Assembly: GCF_900103225.1 (NCBI RefSeq)
Contig: NZ_FNJH01000007.1
Coordinates: forward strand, 201,690 to 265,689
Direction: 5' to 3'
Length of the DNA stretch: 64,000 nucleotides
From: Pseudomonas congelans
GTDB lineage: Bacteria > Pseudomonadota > Gammaproteobacteria > Pseudomonadales > Pseudomonadaceae
In this document: positions 42,353 through 50,447 of the stretch, piece by piece
Position numbering within the stretch: position 1 is the first letter of the stretch
Layout: every line of letters starts with the position of its first letter
Made by a program: the position numbers and the translations under genes
Notes under the pieces: model-generated
What the model saw: the letters and a program-made list of their open reading frames with translations, nothing else
Told to the model about the DNA's origin: nothing
Database searches by the model: none

Positions 42353-42939
42353 GAACTGCCGAACACTACGCCGGACAACTGCAGGCGCTGTTGCCACCCG
42401 GTCCCGCATGGGATCCGGAGCGGGTGCCGGAATTGCAGCAGGTGATTACCGGCCTGTCCCGCGAGTTCGCACGCATCGATGGCCGCGCGTTCGACCTGCT
42501 CAACGAGATGGACCCCGCCACCGTCAGTGAGCTGGTCCCGGACTGGGAGCGGGTGATGAACCTGCCTGACCCGTGCCTGGGGCTCAAACCGTTGTTTGCA
42601 GACCGGCGCCTGTCGGTGCGCCAGCGGCTTGTGGCGACAGGAGGGCAGAACGCGGCGTTCTACATCGACATTGCCATCAGCCAGGGCTACCCCGATGCCA
42701 CTGTGACCGAACACCGAGCGCCCCGTATGGGGCGTTCGCGTTTTGGTCGGGCGCATTTCGGCACCTGGAGCGCGCAATTCATGTGGACCCTGAACACCGG
42801 CGGGCGCCAGCGCCTGGGCCGACGCTTCGGGGCCAGCTACTGGGGAGAGCGGTTCGGGGTGAATCCCGGGCTCGCCATCGAATGTTTGATCCGTCGAGCA
42901 GCACCGGCGCACAGCGTCGAATTCGTAAACTTCAACTGA
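42340..42939 (+). CDS. YmfQ-like baseplate/fibre-network protein (Mu gp48-like)
   Basis: A 199-residue DUF2313/YmfQ protein with LLPPGPAWDPE and the LNEMDPATVSELVPDWERVMNLPDPC region. In Mu-like and P2-like tails it links the wedge to the fibre. Ends 10 bases before the fibre gene. Confidence 0.92.
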   Translation: MVVIRTAEHYAGQLQALLPPGPAWDPERVPELQQVITGLSREFARIDGRAFDLLNEMDPATVSELVPDWERVMNLPDPCLGLKPLFADRRLSVRQRLVATGGQNAAFYIDIAISQGYPDATVTEHRAPRMGRSRFGRAHFGTWSAQFMWTLNTGGRQRLGRRFGASYWGERFGVNPGLAIECLIRRAAPAHSVEFVNFN

Positions 42940-42949
42940 GGAACACAAT

Positions 42950-44410
42950 GTGGATTATCCCAAGAGTGTGCCGGGCGTAGGCTTGGCAAGCGGCAAGTTT
43001 GTAGATGAAAACCCGGCGACCGGCATGCCCGGTTCGCTTATTCCTGCGCAGTGGGGTAACTCGATCACGCAGGAGATCTTGAATGCGATGGCAGCCGGTG
43101 GTGAGCAGCCTGATGAAACCAGAACAGACCAGCTCGCGTCGGCTATCACGCAGATAGGTTCGCAGGTCAGGCAGGCCTACAAAGGTGCCGGGTTTGGCTA
43201 CACCGCTTCTGAAACTCTGTTGCCCGGAGCGGCGGGGCATTGGCACAGAATCAATGCCGGTGGTATCACGCTGACCCTGCCTCCCAAGGCGAACGTAGTG
43301 GTAGGTAAGTCGATAACCTTTCATAACGCATCGCCAGCAGCGGCAACTATCAAGGCCAATGGTGCTGAGGTCATCTCTCTATTCGGTGCCGGCAGCAATA
43401 CCTTGAAGCTCAATGCGGCGGAGTGGGTAGAGCTTGTTTTTAACACTGACGCGATCTACATCACCAAGCGCGGCAAAATCACAGAGGTAAAGGAGGTCGA
43501 CTCTCAAAAAGTGTTCTCTTTCAATACCGATACAGTTTTTACAAGAGACCAGATGGAGTTGCTGCTACTGGATGCTACTGGCAGCAATCGTGCATTCACA
43601 CTGCCCTCTTCAAATGCGGCACTAGGTGTAAAGGACGTCATTGTTCGCAGGATCGACAGCAGTGGCAACCGGCTGACCGTGAATGCAAGTGCCGGGGAAA
43701 AGATCAGGTTCCACACCCATTTAAATGCTGCTGGTTATTCCTTTCTGGTTCTGATGGGGGCTGGCGATTGGTGGCACCTGCGCAGCGATGCTGCTGGAAG
43801 CTGGTGGCCAATAGGTCGATATGACAGCACCCCATTGGGGCGACCTGTTTTCGAGACAACTACATCGTTCAGCCCAGGAGGATATGGAGCGTTGAACGGT
43901 GGGCTTCTTAATCGCGCCGACTGGCCGTGGCTTTGGGATCACGCGCAAAAGTCCGGGATGCTTTACACCGAAGCAGCTCGTACCGGCAAGGAAGGTGGAT
44001 GGACCAGTGGCGACGGCGCCCTGACCTTTCGAGGGCCTGAAGGTAGGGGCGAGTTCCTGCGGGTACTGGATGAGTCTCGTGGGGTCGATGCGTCGCGTGT
44101 CGCCGGCTCTTGGCAGGACGGCACTTGGCTCAGGACGGTGGCTCAGGAGTGGAGCGGCTCTGATGTAGAGACTGGCACCTACCTGCTGGGCAGCGGTCAT
44201 GCGCAGGCGGATGGGCGCTTGAACTCTACAGGCCCGGGTGGCTTGTTGCCGCCAGGCGCATTGGTCCCGGCTGGCGGTTCGGCATATCTGCCAGAAACAA
44301 CGGACAACGGCGTTGTGGCGACTGTAATGAGAGACCAGCAACCGATGAACAACTGGATTCGTTTCCGTAGCCGCAACATGGCCTATCCCGGCCGTATCAA
44401 ACTGATCTGA
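42950..44410 (+). CDS. Tail fibre / receptor-binding protein
   Basis: A 486-residue fibre starting at GTG (MDYPKSVPGVG) with GAGG upstream; an ATG two bases earlier opens only a short out-of-frame reading. N-terminal about 80 residues (FVDENPATG, SLIPAQWGNSITQEILN) are the conserved baseplate-binding part; the middle (about 170-250) is less GC-rich and the C-terminal 180 residues (from YGALNGGLLNRADWPWLWD) form the variable receptor tip. In P. syringae tailocins this protein sets the strain range by LPS binding. Its chaperone follows. Confidence 0.92.
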   Translation: MDYPKSVPGVGLASGKFVDENPATGMPGSLIPAQWGNSITQEILNAMAAGGEQPDETRTDQLASAITQIGSQVRQAYKGAGFGYTASETLLPGAAGHWHRINAGGITLTLPPKANVVVGKSITFHNASPAAATIKANGAEVISLFGAGSNTLKLNAAEWVELVFNTDAIYITKRGKITEVKEVDSQKVFSFNTDTVFTRDQMELLLLDATGSNRAFTLPSSNAALGVKDVIVRRIDSSGNRLTVNASAGEKIRFHTHLNAAGYSFLVLMGAGDWWHLRSDAAGSWWPIGRYDSTPLGRPVFETTTSFSPGGYGALNGGLLNRADWPWLWDHAQKSGMLYTEAARTGKEGGWTSGDGALTFRGPEGRGEFLRVLDESRGVDASRVAGSWQDGTWLRTVAQEWSGSDVETGTYLLGSGHAQADGRLNSTGPGGLLPPGALVPAGGSAYLPETTDNGVVATVMRDQQPMNNWIRFRSRNMAYPGRIKLI

Positions 44411-44417
44411 GGACGTT

Positions 44418-44984
44418 ATGCCTACTTACTTGATAGATGATGTCGGGGCCCTTATCGGTCCTGTCGAATTACCGGTTATCCCTGGGCTGGGCGAGCAAAC
44501 GCCCAGCAATGCGGTGAGCTTGCCGGAGTTGCTGAACCCGCCGAACACGGGCTTTGCCTGGACGATGGTCAATAATGAGCTGCAACAGGTCGCGGATCGT
44601 CGAGGCCCTATGTATCGAATAAACGACGGCTCTGAGGAGGAATGGAGCAGTCTGGGTGAGCCTCCTGAAAGGCTCACTACCAAGCAATGGCCTGGCAAAT
44701 ACTATGTATGGAGAGAGGGTGACTGGGTTCTTGATACCGAAGCGCAGAAGGCCGCTTTGGCTTCCGCTGCTCTGCTGGTTCGTGACCAGCGTTTGCAGGA
44801 CGCTGCTAAACGTATCGCCCCGTTGCAGTATGCCGAAGAACTGGGAGATGCCACCGAGGCGGAGAAGGCAAGTTTGCTTGAATGGAAACGCTATAGCGTG
44901 GAACTGAACCGGATCGAGCAAACCCCGGATTACCCTCTCCAGATCAAATGGCCTTCACCGCCCTCGGATACAACTGCCCTGTAG
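44418..44984 (+). CDS. Tail fibre assembly chaperone
   Basis: A 188-residue fibre chaperone of the Caudo_TAP class: variable N-terminal half and the conserved C-terminal end with LLEWKRYSVELNRIEQ and PLQIKWPSPPS. It starts 7 bases after the fibre stop and is dedicated to that fibre's folding. A terminator follows. Confidence 0.9.
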   Translation: MPTYLIDDVGALIGPVELPVIPGLGEQTPSNAVSLPELLNPPNTGFAWTMVNNELQQVADRRGPMYRINDGSEEEWSSLGEPPERLTTKQWPGKYYVWREGDWVLDTEAQKAALASAALLVRDQRLQDAAKRIAPLQYAEELGDATEAEKASLLEWKRYSVELNRIEQTPDYPLQIKWPSPPSDTTAL

Positions 44985-44989
44985 ACATG

Positions 44990-45011
44990 ACCGCGAGAGC
45001 GGTTTTTTTTT
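44990..45011 (+). terminator. Terminator after the fibre chaperone
   Basis: ACCGC-GAGA-GCGGT followed by nine Ts. The 228-base stretch after it (45012-45239) is AT-richer and holds no gene. Confidence 0.9.
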
Positions 45012-45239
45012 GCCCGCTTTTCGAGACCGCTGTGTGCGTTTTAGGCGCGTGCCAAATCCTCACAGACTCTGCATACAAAAGGTGCTGAGTCGTTAATAAA
45101 ACGTGATTCATAACGCCACACAGCACTGACCTTCCGCATCGCTAACTCAGGCGTTATCGGCAGAGGCGTCTGGTATGCACATAAATCGTCATCCCGTAAT
45201 AACAGCACTCTCTTAATACACAACATGAAGGCACTAACC

Positions 45240-46298
45240 ATGAACATAATACCCGTCTCCCGTAACCCGCAATGGACCGATCAGGCCCACACCTCCATGA
45301 CACTGTGGGTGATCATTACTGAACCCGGCTATATGGATCGTCAGGACGTTATATCGGTCTCTGCCAATCATCCGGATCCGCAATACGCAGCATTGTTCAG
45401 CCGAGCAATCGCCGGTGAGTTCGGTGAGATTCTCGAGCCGAGTGAGCAGATGATCCTTATCAACGTCAATGCGGAGCGCGGTATCTACCTGGGCAACGCT
45501 ACCAGGAGAATCAACGAGCTGGACTTTCAACTGACCATTGTGCAAAACGCCATCGCATCGGGGGCGGCCACAGTCGCGCAAATCGAGTCCCGGCCTGCGC
45601 TGCAAGCCGAGCTTGATGCGTATTCGCTTTACCGGGCACAGCTCTCCAATCTGAGTTCGCTCCCGGGATTCCCTACTTCTTTCGCCTGGCCGGTTCCTCC
45701 TGCGACTCCGTTTGTTTACGTAAAGCCGCCGGAAGTGACTACACCGCCTACAGGCGTTAGCGAAGATGAACTGCCTTGGATCATGACAAGCATTCGCAGT
45801 CCTCGCTGGGCTGATCGTGCCCGTCTGTCTATCATTCTTTTGATCATCTTTGAGAAAACCAAAGATCTTCATGGTGAGGAGGAAGTCACTGTTTCGGCTA
45901 CTGGCAAGCCGCAGGCCGTAGAGCTTTTCAACCGGGCAATTGCCGGGGCTTTTGGACCGATTCTTGATCCGATCGAGCCAGTGGACACGGGCGATGTTGA
46001 GGGACAGCGCAGCCTCTATTCGGCGATGGCTGCGGCGAAAGTCGATTCACTGATCGGCAGGCTGGATACCTTGCAAAGTGCCATTGAAGCTCAACTGAAA
46101 ATCCTGCCTGCGCTGCAGGCCGAGCTTGATGCGTATTGGCTTTACCGGGTGCAGCTCGCCCAACTCGATGCGCAGCCAGGCTTTCCAGAGTCGTTCGTGT
46201 GGCCCGTCCCGCCAGCGTCGCCGTTTGTATATGTAAAGCCCACTGAACAGCTGGCACCGGTTAGGGGCGTAAGTGCAGACGAGCTGCCCAAGTCCTGA
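45240..46298 (+). CDS. Protein of two fibre-chaperone-like modules in tandem
   Basis: A 352-residue protein built of two related halves (about 1-170 and 171-352). Each begins with a RxPxWxDxA...L..I segment, then a LFxRAIAGxFGxIL(E/D)P block and ends LQAELDAYxLYRxQL...PGFP.SF.WPVPPAxPFVYVKP and GVS.DELP. The C-terminal part of each half resembles the end of tail fibre assembly proteins. I start at ATG 45240 because AAGG precedes it by 8 bases; an in-frame ATG lies 5 codons earlier. A third single copy lies at 46571. Suggested role: chaperone or accessory of fibres; unproven. Confidence 0.75.
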   Translation: MNIIPVSRNPQWTDQAHTSMTLWVIITEPGYMDRQDVISVSANHPDPQYAALFSRAIAGEFGEILEPSEQMILINVNAERGIYLGNATRRINELDFQLTIVQNAIASGAATVAQIESRPALQAELDAYSLYRAQLSNLSSLPGFPTSFAWPVPPATPFVYVKPPEVTTPPTGVSEDELPWIMTSIRSPRWADRARLSIILLIIFEKTKDLHGEEEVTVSATGKPQAVELFNRAIAGAFGPILDPIEPVDTGDVEGQRSLYSAMAAAKVDSLIGRLDTLQSAIEAQLKILPALQAELDAYWLYRVQLAQLDAQPGFPESFVWPVPPASPFVYVKPTEQLAPVRGVSADELPKS

Positions 46299-46326
46299 CG
46301 CCCCGCTCTGAGGGGGCGTTGTTTTA
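46299..46326 (+). terminator. Terminator after the double-module gene
   Basis: CGCCCC (46299-46304) pairs with GGGGCG (46313-46318), then TTGTTTTA. It resembles the hairpin at 47198-47221 and both lie about 110 bases before a copy of the endolysin start. Confidence 0.8.
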
Positions 46327-46406
46327 TTCGCCATTTAATCTTTTGAACAGGAGAGCCTTATCGGCTCATGGGGTGGGCTCGTCCCGCAGTCCTCTGAGGA
46401 GGATCA

Positions 46407-46583
46407 ATGCCTCTCGACCAGCAACAACAACTGAACATCATCCCTGACGCCGGCCCCACCGCCGGCGTTTTAGTTCCTGTCATCAAACGAAACGGGAGGT
46501 CCGCTGACGCCCGCAAGCGTCAATCATTCATAAACCCATACTCTCTCACTAGAAAACCAAAGGTATTCATATGTACACAGTAA
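46407..46583 (+). pseudogene. Truncated copy of the endolysin gene start
   Basis: A 58-codon frame (ATG 46407, GAGGAGG upstream) whose first about 28 codons (MPLDQQQQLNIIPDAGPTAG) closely match the start of the GH19 endolysin at 47311 (MPINQQQLLQILPNAGLKAG), DNA included; after about 46490 similarity is lost and the frame runs into the next module gene. This marks a duplication joint. Confidence 0.8.
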
Positions 46584-47068
46584 TAAGCGCTCGTGATCCA
46601 CGTTGGTCCGATATGACACACACATACATTAATCTGTGGGTGTTGTTTGCAGAGTTTAAAGACACTTACGGCGAGGTGCCTTTTAGTGCGTCTCCCAACG
46701 ACTCCGCTGCTCACGGCGTCGATCTGTTTAACCGTGCCCTCGCCGGTGAGTTCGGCCCGGTTCTCGAGCCGACCGAGGAGGCGGTCCTGCAGCTGGTGAC
46801 GAGTCAGCGGAATAACTTATCAAGTAACGCTACTTATCGAATCCACTCGTTGCTGGACGAACTGGATATTCTTCAAGACGCCATAGCAATGAACCTGGCG
46901 ACCGAAGCGCAAGTGAAATCCGTGCCAGCAATAAACGCTGAGCTGTACGCGTTCCGTCTTTACCGCGTGCAGCTTTCCCTAATTGACACATTGCCAGGTT
47001 ACCCAAGGAAGTTCGACTGGCCAGTGGCGCCTGCGCAGCCTTTTGTGTATGTGCCACCTTCTGAGTAG
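46571..47068 (+). CDS. Single fibre-chaperone-like module protein
   Basis: A 165-residue single copy of the module doubled in the gene at 45240: N-terminal ARDPRWSDMTHTYINLW, a LFNRALAGEFGPVLEPTE block, a helical middle, and C-terminal YRVQLSLIDTLPGYPRKFDWPVAPAQPFVYV. AAAGG precedes the ATG. Its start lies in the tail of the endolysin remnant, showing it arrived or was copied together with that joint. A terminator-like hairpin follows. Confidence 0.75.
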   Translation: MYTVISARDPRWSDMTHTYINLWVLFAEFKDTYGEVPFSASPNDSAAHGVDLFNRALAGEFGPVLEPTEEAVLQLVTSQRNNLSSNATYRIHSLLDELDILQDAIAMNLATEAQVKSVPAINAELYAFRLYRVQLSLIDTLPGYPRKFDWPVAPAQPFVYVPPSE

Positions 47069-47110
47069 TTGGCCATTTGGCAGGGCGTGCGCGAAAACGA
47101 ATTGCACCCG

Positions 47111-47140
47111 ACGCCGGCTCTGAAGCTGGCGTTACTGTTT
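47111..47140 (+). terminator. Terminator-like hairpin after the third module gene
   Basis: ACGCCGGCT-CTGA-AGCTGGCGT, then TACTGTTTAT: 9-bp stem with one G-U pair and a weak T-run. Confidence 0.65.
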
Positions 47141-47197
47141 ATGCTTTCGATATCGCCGCAGCCTGCTGATATGACTGCTGCTAACGACTCAGGTAAT

Positions 47198-47221
47198 GAC
47201 GCCTCGCAATGATGGGGCGTC
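47198..47221 (+). repeat. Second hairpin before the endolysin gene
   Basis: GACGCCTC (47198-47205) pairs with GGGGCGTC (47214-47221). Comparable to the terminator at 46299 and placed the same distance before the endolysin start, so probably the parent or copy of it. Confidence 0.6.
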
Positions 47222-47310
47222 TGTTACCCCTGATGCGCGTCGCTCTTGAGTCACGAAAGCTTCGTCGATTGGGGGCACTGACGAGCTTCATAAGCAAGGC
47301 AGGAGTAACC

Positions 47311-47856
47311 ATGCCTATCAACCAGCAACAACTACTGCAAATCCTCCCTAACGCCGGCCTTAAAGCCGGCGTTTTCGTTCCTGCTCTCAACACCGCCATG
47401 GCCCGCTACGCCATCAACACTCGCCTGCGTATCGCCGCGTTCATCGCTCAGATAGGGCATGAATCCGGGCAGCTTCGTTATGTGCGCGAGCTGGGTAGCG
47501 ACAGCTATCTGGCCAAGTACGACACGGGCCAGTTGGCGCTGCGTTTGGGCAACACGCCAGAAGCAGATGGCGACGGTCAGTTGTATCGGGGCCGTGGGCT
47601 GATTCAGGTGACGGGTCGGGCCAACTACGAAGCGTGTGGGGAAGCGCTGGGGCTGGACCTGTTGAGTCAGCCGCAGCTGCTCGAACAACCCGACCACGCG
47701 GCCATGTCGGCCGCGTGGTTCTGGGACCGGGCCAACCTCAACGCACTGGCAGACAAGGGTGATTTTCTGATGATCACCCGCCGCATCAACGGCGGTACCA
47801 ACGGCCTGGCGGATCGGCAGGCGCTTTACCAGCGGGCATTGGAGGTGCTGCCGTGA
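47311..47856 (+). CDS. GH19 chitinase-like endolysin
   Basis: A 181-residue glycoside hydrolase family 19 enzyme; catalytic Glu in GHESGQ (E51) and second acidic residue at E60, substrate loop YRGRGLIQVTGRANYE, and the C-terminal ITRRINGGTNGLADR. No signal peptide, so a holin should be needed for access to peptidoglycan. It releases tailocin particles by lysis. AGGAG before ATG 47311; the open frame upstream is unsupported. Overlaps the Rz gene by 4 bases. Confidence 0.92.
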   Translation: MPINQQQLLQILPNAGLKAGVFVPALNTAMARYAINTRLRIAAFIAQIGHESGQLRYVRELGSDSYLAKYDTGQLALRLGNTPEADGDGQLYRGRGLIQVTGRANYEACGEALGLDLLSQPQLLEQPDHAAMSAAWFWDRANLNALADKGDFLMITRRINGGTNGLADRQALYQRALEVLP

Positions 47857-48365
47857 AGATGCTGGATATGCGATTCCTGATCCTCGCATTCGTGCTGGGG
47901 GCTGGGCTGGGTACATGGGCGGCCTGGAAATGGCAGGCGGCCCGCTATGGCCTGCAACTGTCCACGCAAGCACTGACGTGGCAGCGCGAGCGCGAGCAAG
48001 CGGCGCTGGCGGTCGTCGACTGGCAGAACGCCGAGCAGGCACAACGACGGGCGCTGGAAGTCCGTTTGCACACCAACGATACAACCATTCACAAGGAGTT
48101 GAGCGATGCACAGACTGCTCAGGCTCGTTTGCGTGATCGCCTGGCTACCGCTGATTTGCGCTTGTCAGTCCTCCTCGCCAACAGCCCCGCCAACCGTGCT
48201 GGCATGCCAGCCGGCACCGATACCGGCGGCGTGGTTCATGGACGCACGCGAGGCGAACTTGACCCAGCGGCTGCTGGACGAATTGTCGCCATCACCGACT
48301 ACGGCGATCAGGGATTGATCGCTTTGAAGGCCTGCCAAGCCTACGTGCGCGAGATTGCACACTGA
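47853..48365 (+). CDS. Inner-membrane spanin subunit (Rz-like)
   Basis: A 170-residue Rz-type i-spanin: N-terminal TM (about 7-25) and a long periplasmic coiled coil (about 40-110). GTG start overlapping the endolysin stop with GGAGG before it. With Rz1 it bridges and fuses inner and outer membranes at the end of lysis. The Rz1 gene lies wholly inside it in another frame. Confidence 0.88.
   Translation: MKMLDMRFLILAFVLGAGLGTWAAWKWQAARYGLQLSTQALTWQREREQAALAVVDWQNAEQAQRRALEVRLHTNDTTIHKELSDAQTAQARLRDRLATADLRLSVLLANSPANRAGMPAGTDTGGVVHGRTRGELDPAAAGRIVAITDYGDQGLIALKACQAYVREIAH
48106..48318 (+). CDS. Outer-membrane spanin lipoprotein Rz1, nested in Rz
   Basis: A 70-residue lipoprotein encoded in the +1 frame within Rz. 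Signal peptide with lipobox ICA-C (Cys20), followed by a Ser/Pro-rich mature part (QSSSPTAPPTV). AAGGAG lies 7 bases before the ATG. Full nesting of Rz1 in Rz is known from lambda. Confidence 0.87.
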   Translation: MHRLLRLVCVIAWLPLICACQSSSPTAPPTVLACQPAPIPAAWFMDAREANLTQRLLDELSPSPTTAIRD

Positions 48366-48416
48366 TGTTCCTCTCGGCTCCCCACCCCCTAGGCCATCGT
48401 GCCCCTGCCTCAATCC

Positions 48417-48448
48417 CGCCTCCGCAAGGAGGCGCGGCCCTCTTTTGC
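48417..48448 (+). terminator. Terminator at the end of the tailocin island
   Basis: CGCCTCC-GCAA-GGAGGCG (48417-48434) followed by CGGCCCTCTTTT. It ends the lysis genes and insulates trpG. Confidence 0.85.
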
Positions 48449-48491
48449 GTCGTTGCCAGCCTTTCAATCGGCCTGGCCCGGTACATTCATA

Positions 48492-48520
48492 TTGCACCGG
48501 CCGATTCGGTACGCTAATGT
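48492..48520 (+). promoter_or_regulatory. trpGDC promoter
   Basis: TTGCAC (48492-48497), 17 bases, TAATGT (48515-48520): sigma-70 type promoter 29 bases before the leader peptide start. Confidence 0.75.
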
Positions 48521-48548
48521 CCTGAAACGTACCGATGAGACCCCTTCC

Positions 48549-48617
48549 GTGACGACAGTCAGCAAGCTTTTGATGCGCGTTATCAAGGCTCACGCCCGTT
48601 GGCGTTGGCGCGCCTGA
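48549..48617 (+). promoter_or_regulatory. trpL: trpGDC leader peptide (attenuator)
   Basis: A 22-residue GTG-started peptide ending KAHARWRWRA with adjacent Trp codons at residues 18 and 20, a clear sister of the leader nested in gph before trpE. It lies 160 bases before trpG. Stalling at Trp codons should control transcription into trpGDC. No protein role expected. Confidence 0.88.
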
Positions 48618-48628
48618 CTTTTTCCTTG

Positions 48629-48641
48629 CCGGCCCTGCCGG
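48629..48641 (+). promoter_or_regulatory. CCGGC hairpin in the trpG leader
   Basis: CCGGC-CCT-GCCGG, at the same place after the leader stop as the GCCGGC hairpin before trpE. No strong T-run follows. Confidence 0.5.
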
Positions 48642-48776
48642 TCCCGTACCTGTATGCCTTCGATTTTGTGATGCTTTTCTCCGTCCCCCGGCCCTGTGGC
48701 TGACGAGGGGATGCATGAGTGAAGCAGAATCTGGAAGGCCTGAATCACGTCAGTAAATCAAAAGGTTGATAGCAAA

Positions 48777-49376
48777 ATGCTGCTGATGATCGATAACTAC
48801 GATTCGTTTACCTACAACGTCGTGCAGTACCTCGGTGAGCTGGGGGCGGACGTCAAAGTCATTCGCAATGACGAACTGAGCATCGCCGAGATCGAAGCCC
48901 TGAACCCGGAGCACATCGTGGTCTCGCCTGGGCCGTGCACGCCCAATGAAGCTGGCGTGTCGCTTGATGTGATCAAGCACTTCGCGGGCAAGCTGCCGAT
49001 TCTGGGCGTATGCCTGGGGCATCAGTCCATCGGTCAGGCCTTTGGCGGCGACGTGGTTCGCGCGCGGCAGGTCATGCATGGCAAAACCAGCCCGGTCATT
49101 CACGAAGACGGCGGGGTGTTCGATGGCTTGAATCATCCGTTGGTGGTCACCCGCTACCACTCGCTGGTGGTCAAGCAGGATACGTTGCCCGACTGCCTGG
49201 AAGTGACGGCCTGGACTGCGCTGGAAGACGGCTCGGTCGATGAGATCATGGGCCTGCGCCACAAGACACTGAACGTCGAAGGGGTGCAGTTTCACCCCGA
49301 GTCGATCCTGACCGAGCAGGGCCACGAGCTGTTCGCCAATTTTCTCAAGCAGAGTGGCGGCCATCGTCAGGGCTAA
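48777..49376 (+). CDS. trpG: Anthranilate synthase component II (glutamine amidotransferase)
   Basis: A 199-residue class I amidotransferase: oxyanion strand SPGPCTPNEAG, nucleophile Cys in GVCLGHQ, and His-Glu in FHPES. It supplies ammonia to TrpE; it may also serve p-aminobenzoate synthase in some bacteria. First gene of trpGDC; trpD follows after 9 bases. Confidence 0.97.
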   Translation: MLLMIDNYDSFTYNVVQYLGELGADVKVIRNDELSIAEIEALNPEHIVVSPGPCTPNEAGVSLDVIKHFAGKLPILGVCLGHQSIGQAFGGDVVRARQVMHGKTSPVIHEDGGVFDGLNHPLVVTRYHSLVVKQDTLPDCLEVTAWTALEDGSVDEIMGLRHKTLNVEGVQFHPESILTEQGHELFANFLKQSGGHRQG

Positions 49377-49385
49377 GGATTTTTT

Positions 49386-50447
49386 ATGAGTACCCCCATG
49401 AATATCAAAAGCGCGCTCGATCGCGTGGTCAACCAACTGGACCTGACCACTGAAGAGATGAGTGATGTCATGCGCGAAATCATGACCGGCCAATGCACTG
49501 AAGCGCAGATTGGTTCTTTTCTGATGGGCATGCGCATGAAGAGTGAGACCATCGACGAAATCGTCGGTGCGGTTTCGGTCATGCGCGAGCTGGCGGACAA
49601 GGTCGAGCTGAAAACCCTGGATGGTGTGGTCGATATCGTCGGCACCGGTGGCGACGGGGCGAACATTTTCAACGTCTCGACGGCTTCCGCCTTCGTCATC
49701 GCAGCCGCGGGCTGCACAGTGGCCAAGCACGGCAACCGTGCTGTCTCGGGCAAAAGTGGCAGTGCCGATCTGCTCGAGGCTGCCGGGGTTTATCTGAACC
49801 TCACGCCTGTTCAGGTCGCACGTTGCATCGACAGCGTGGGTATCGGTTTCATGTTCGCCCAGTCTCATCACACGGCCATGAAACACACTGCCGGGCCACG
49901 CCGCGAGCTGGGTCTGCGCACACTGTTCAATATGCTCGGCCCGCTGACCAATCCGGCGGGCGTTCGTCACCAGATCGTTGGCGTGTTCAATCAGGCGCTT
50001 TGCCGTCCGCTGGCCGAGGTGCTGCTGCGTCTGGGCAGCAAGCATTTGCTGGTGGTCCACTCGCAGGACGGCCTGGACGAATTCAGTCTGGCTGCACCGA
50101 CCTTCGTGGCCGAGCTGAAAAACGGCGAAGTCACCGAATACTGGGTACAGCCCGAGGACCTGGGCATCAAAAGCCAGAGCCTGTATGGCCTTGCCGTGGA
50201 AAGCCCGGCAGCTTCGCTGGAGCTGATCCGCGATGCGCTGGGACGTCGCAAGACCGAGAACGGGCAGAAGGCTGCCGAGATGATCGTGCTCAATGCCGGC
50301 GCCGCGCTTTACGCTGCGGATCACGCCACAAGCCTCAAAGAGGGCGTGGCCCTGGCGCACGACGCGTTGCACACTGGCCTGGCGCGGGAAAAACTGGAAG
50401 AGCTGGGTGCCTTCACGGCGGTATTCAAGCAGGAGAACGAAGCATGA
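49386..50447 (+). CDS. trpD: Anthranilate phosphoribosyltransferase
   Basis: A 353-residue TrpD; PRPP-binding loop GTGGDGANIFNVSTA and KHGNRAVSGKSGSAD present. It joins anthranilate and PRPP. The ATG at 49386 has AAGGA upstream; the ATG 4 codons later gives the 349-residue form usual in databases. Overlaps trpC (ATGA). Confidence 0.97.
   Translation: MSTPMNIKSALDRVVNQLDLTTEEMSDVMREIMTGQCTEAQIGSFLMGMRMKSETIDEIVGAVSVMRELADKVELKTLDGVVDIVGTGGDGANIFNVSTASAFVIAAAGCTVAKHGNRAVSGKSGSADLLEAAGVYLNLTPVQVARCIDSVGIGFMFAQSHHTAMKHTAGPRRELGLRTLFNMLGPLTNPAGVRHQIVGVFNQALCRPLAEVLLRLGSKHLLVVHSQDGLDEFSLAAPTFVAELKNGEVTEYWVQPEDLGIKSQSLYGLAVESPAASLELIRDALGRRKTENGQKAAEMIVLNAGAALYAADHATSLKEGVALAHDALHTGLAREKLEELGAFTAVFKQENEA

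Noticed and set aside
48399..48548. Upstream extension of the trpG leader frame into a 72-codon gene
   Set aside because: It crosses the tailocin terminator and the trpG promoter; only the last 22 codons match the sister leader.
49823..50443. Extended N-terminus on trpC reading through trpD
   Set aside because: The trpC family start is at 50444 with a ribosome site and ATGA overlap; the extension is an alternate frame of trpD.
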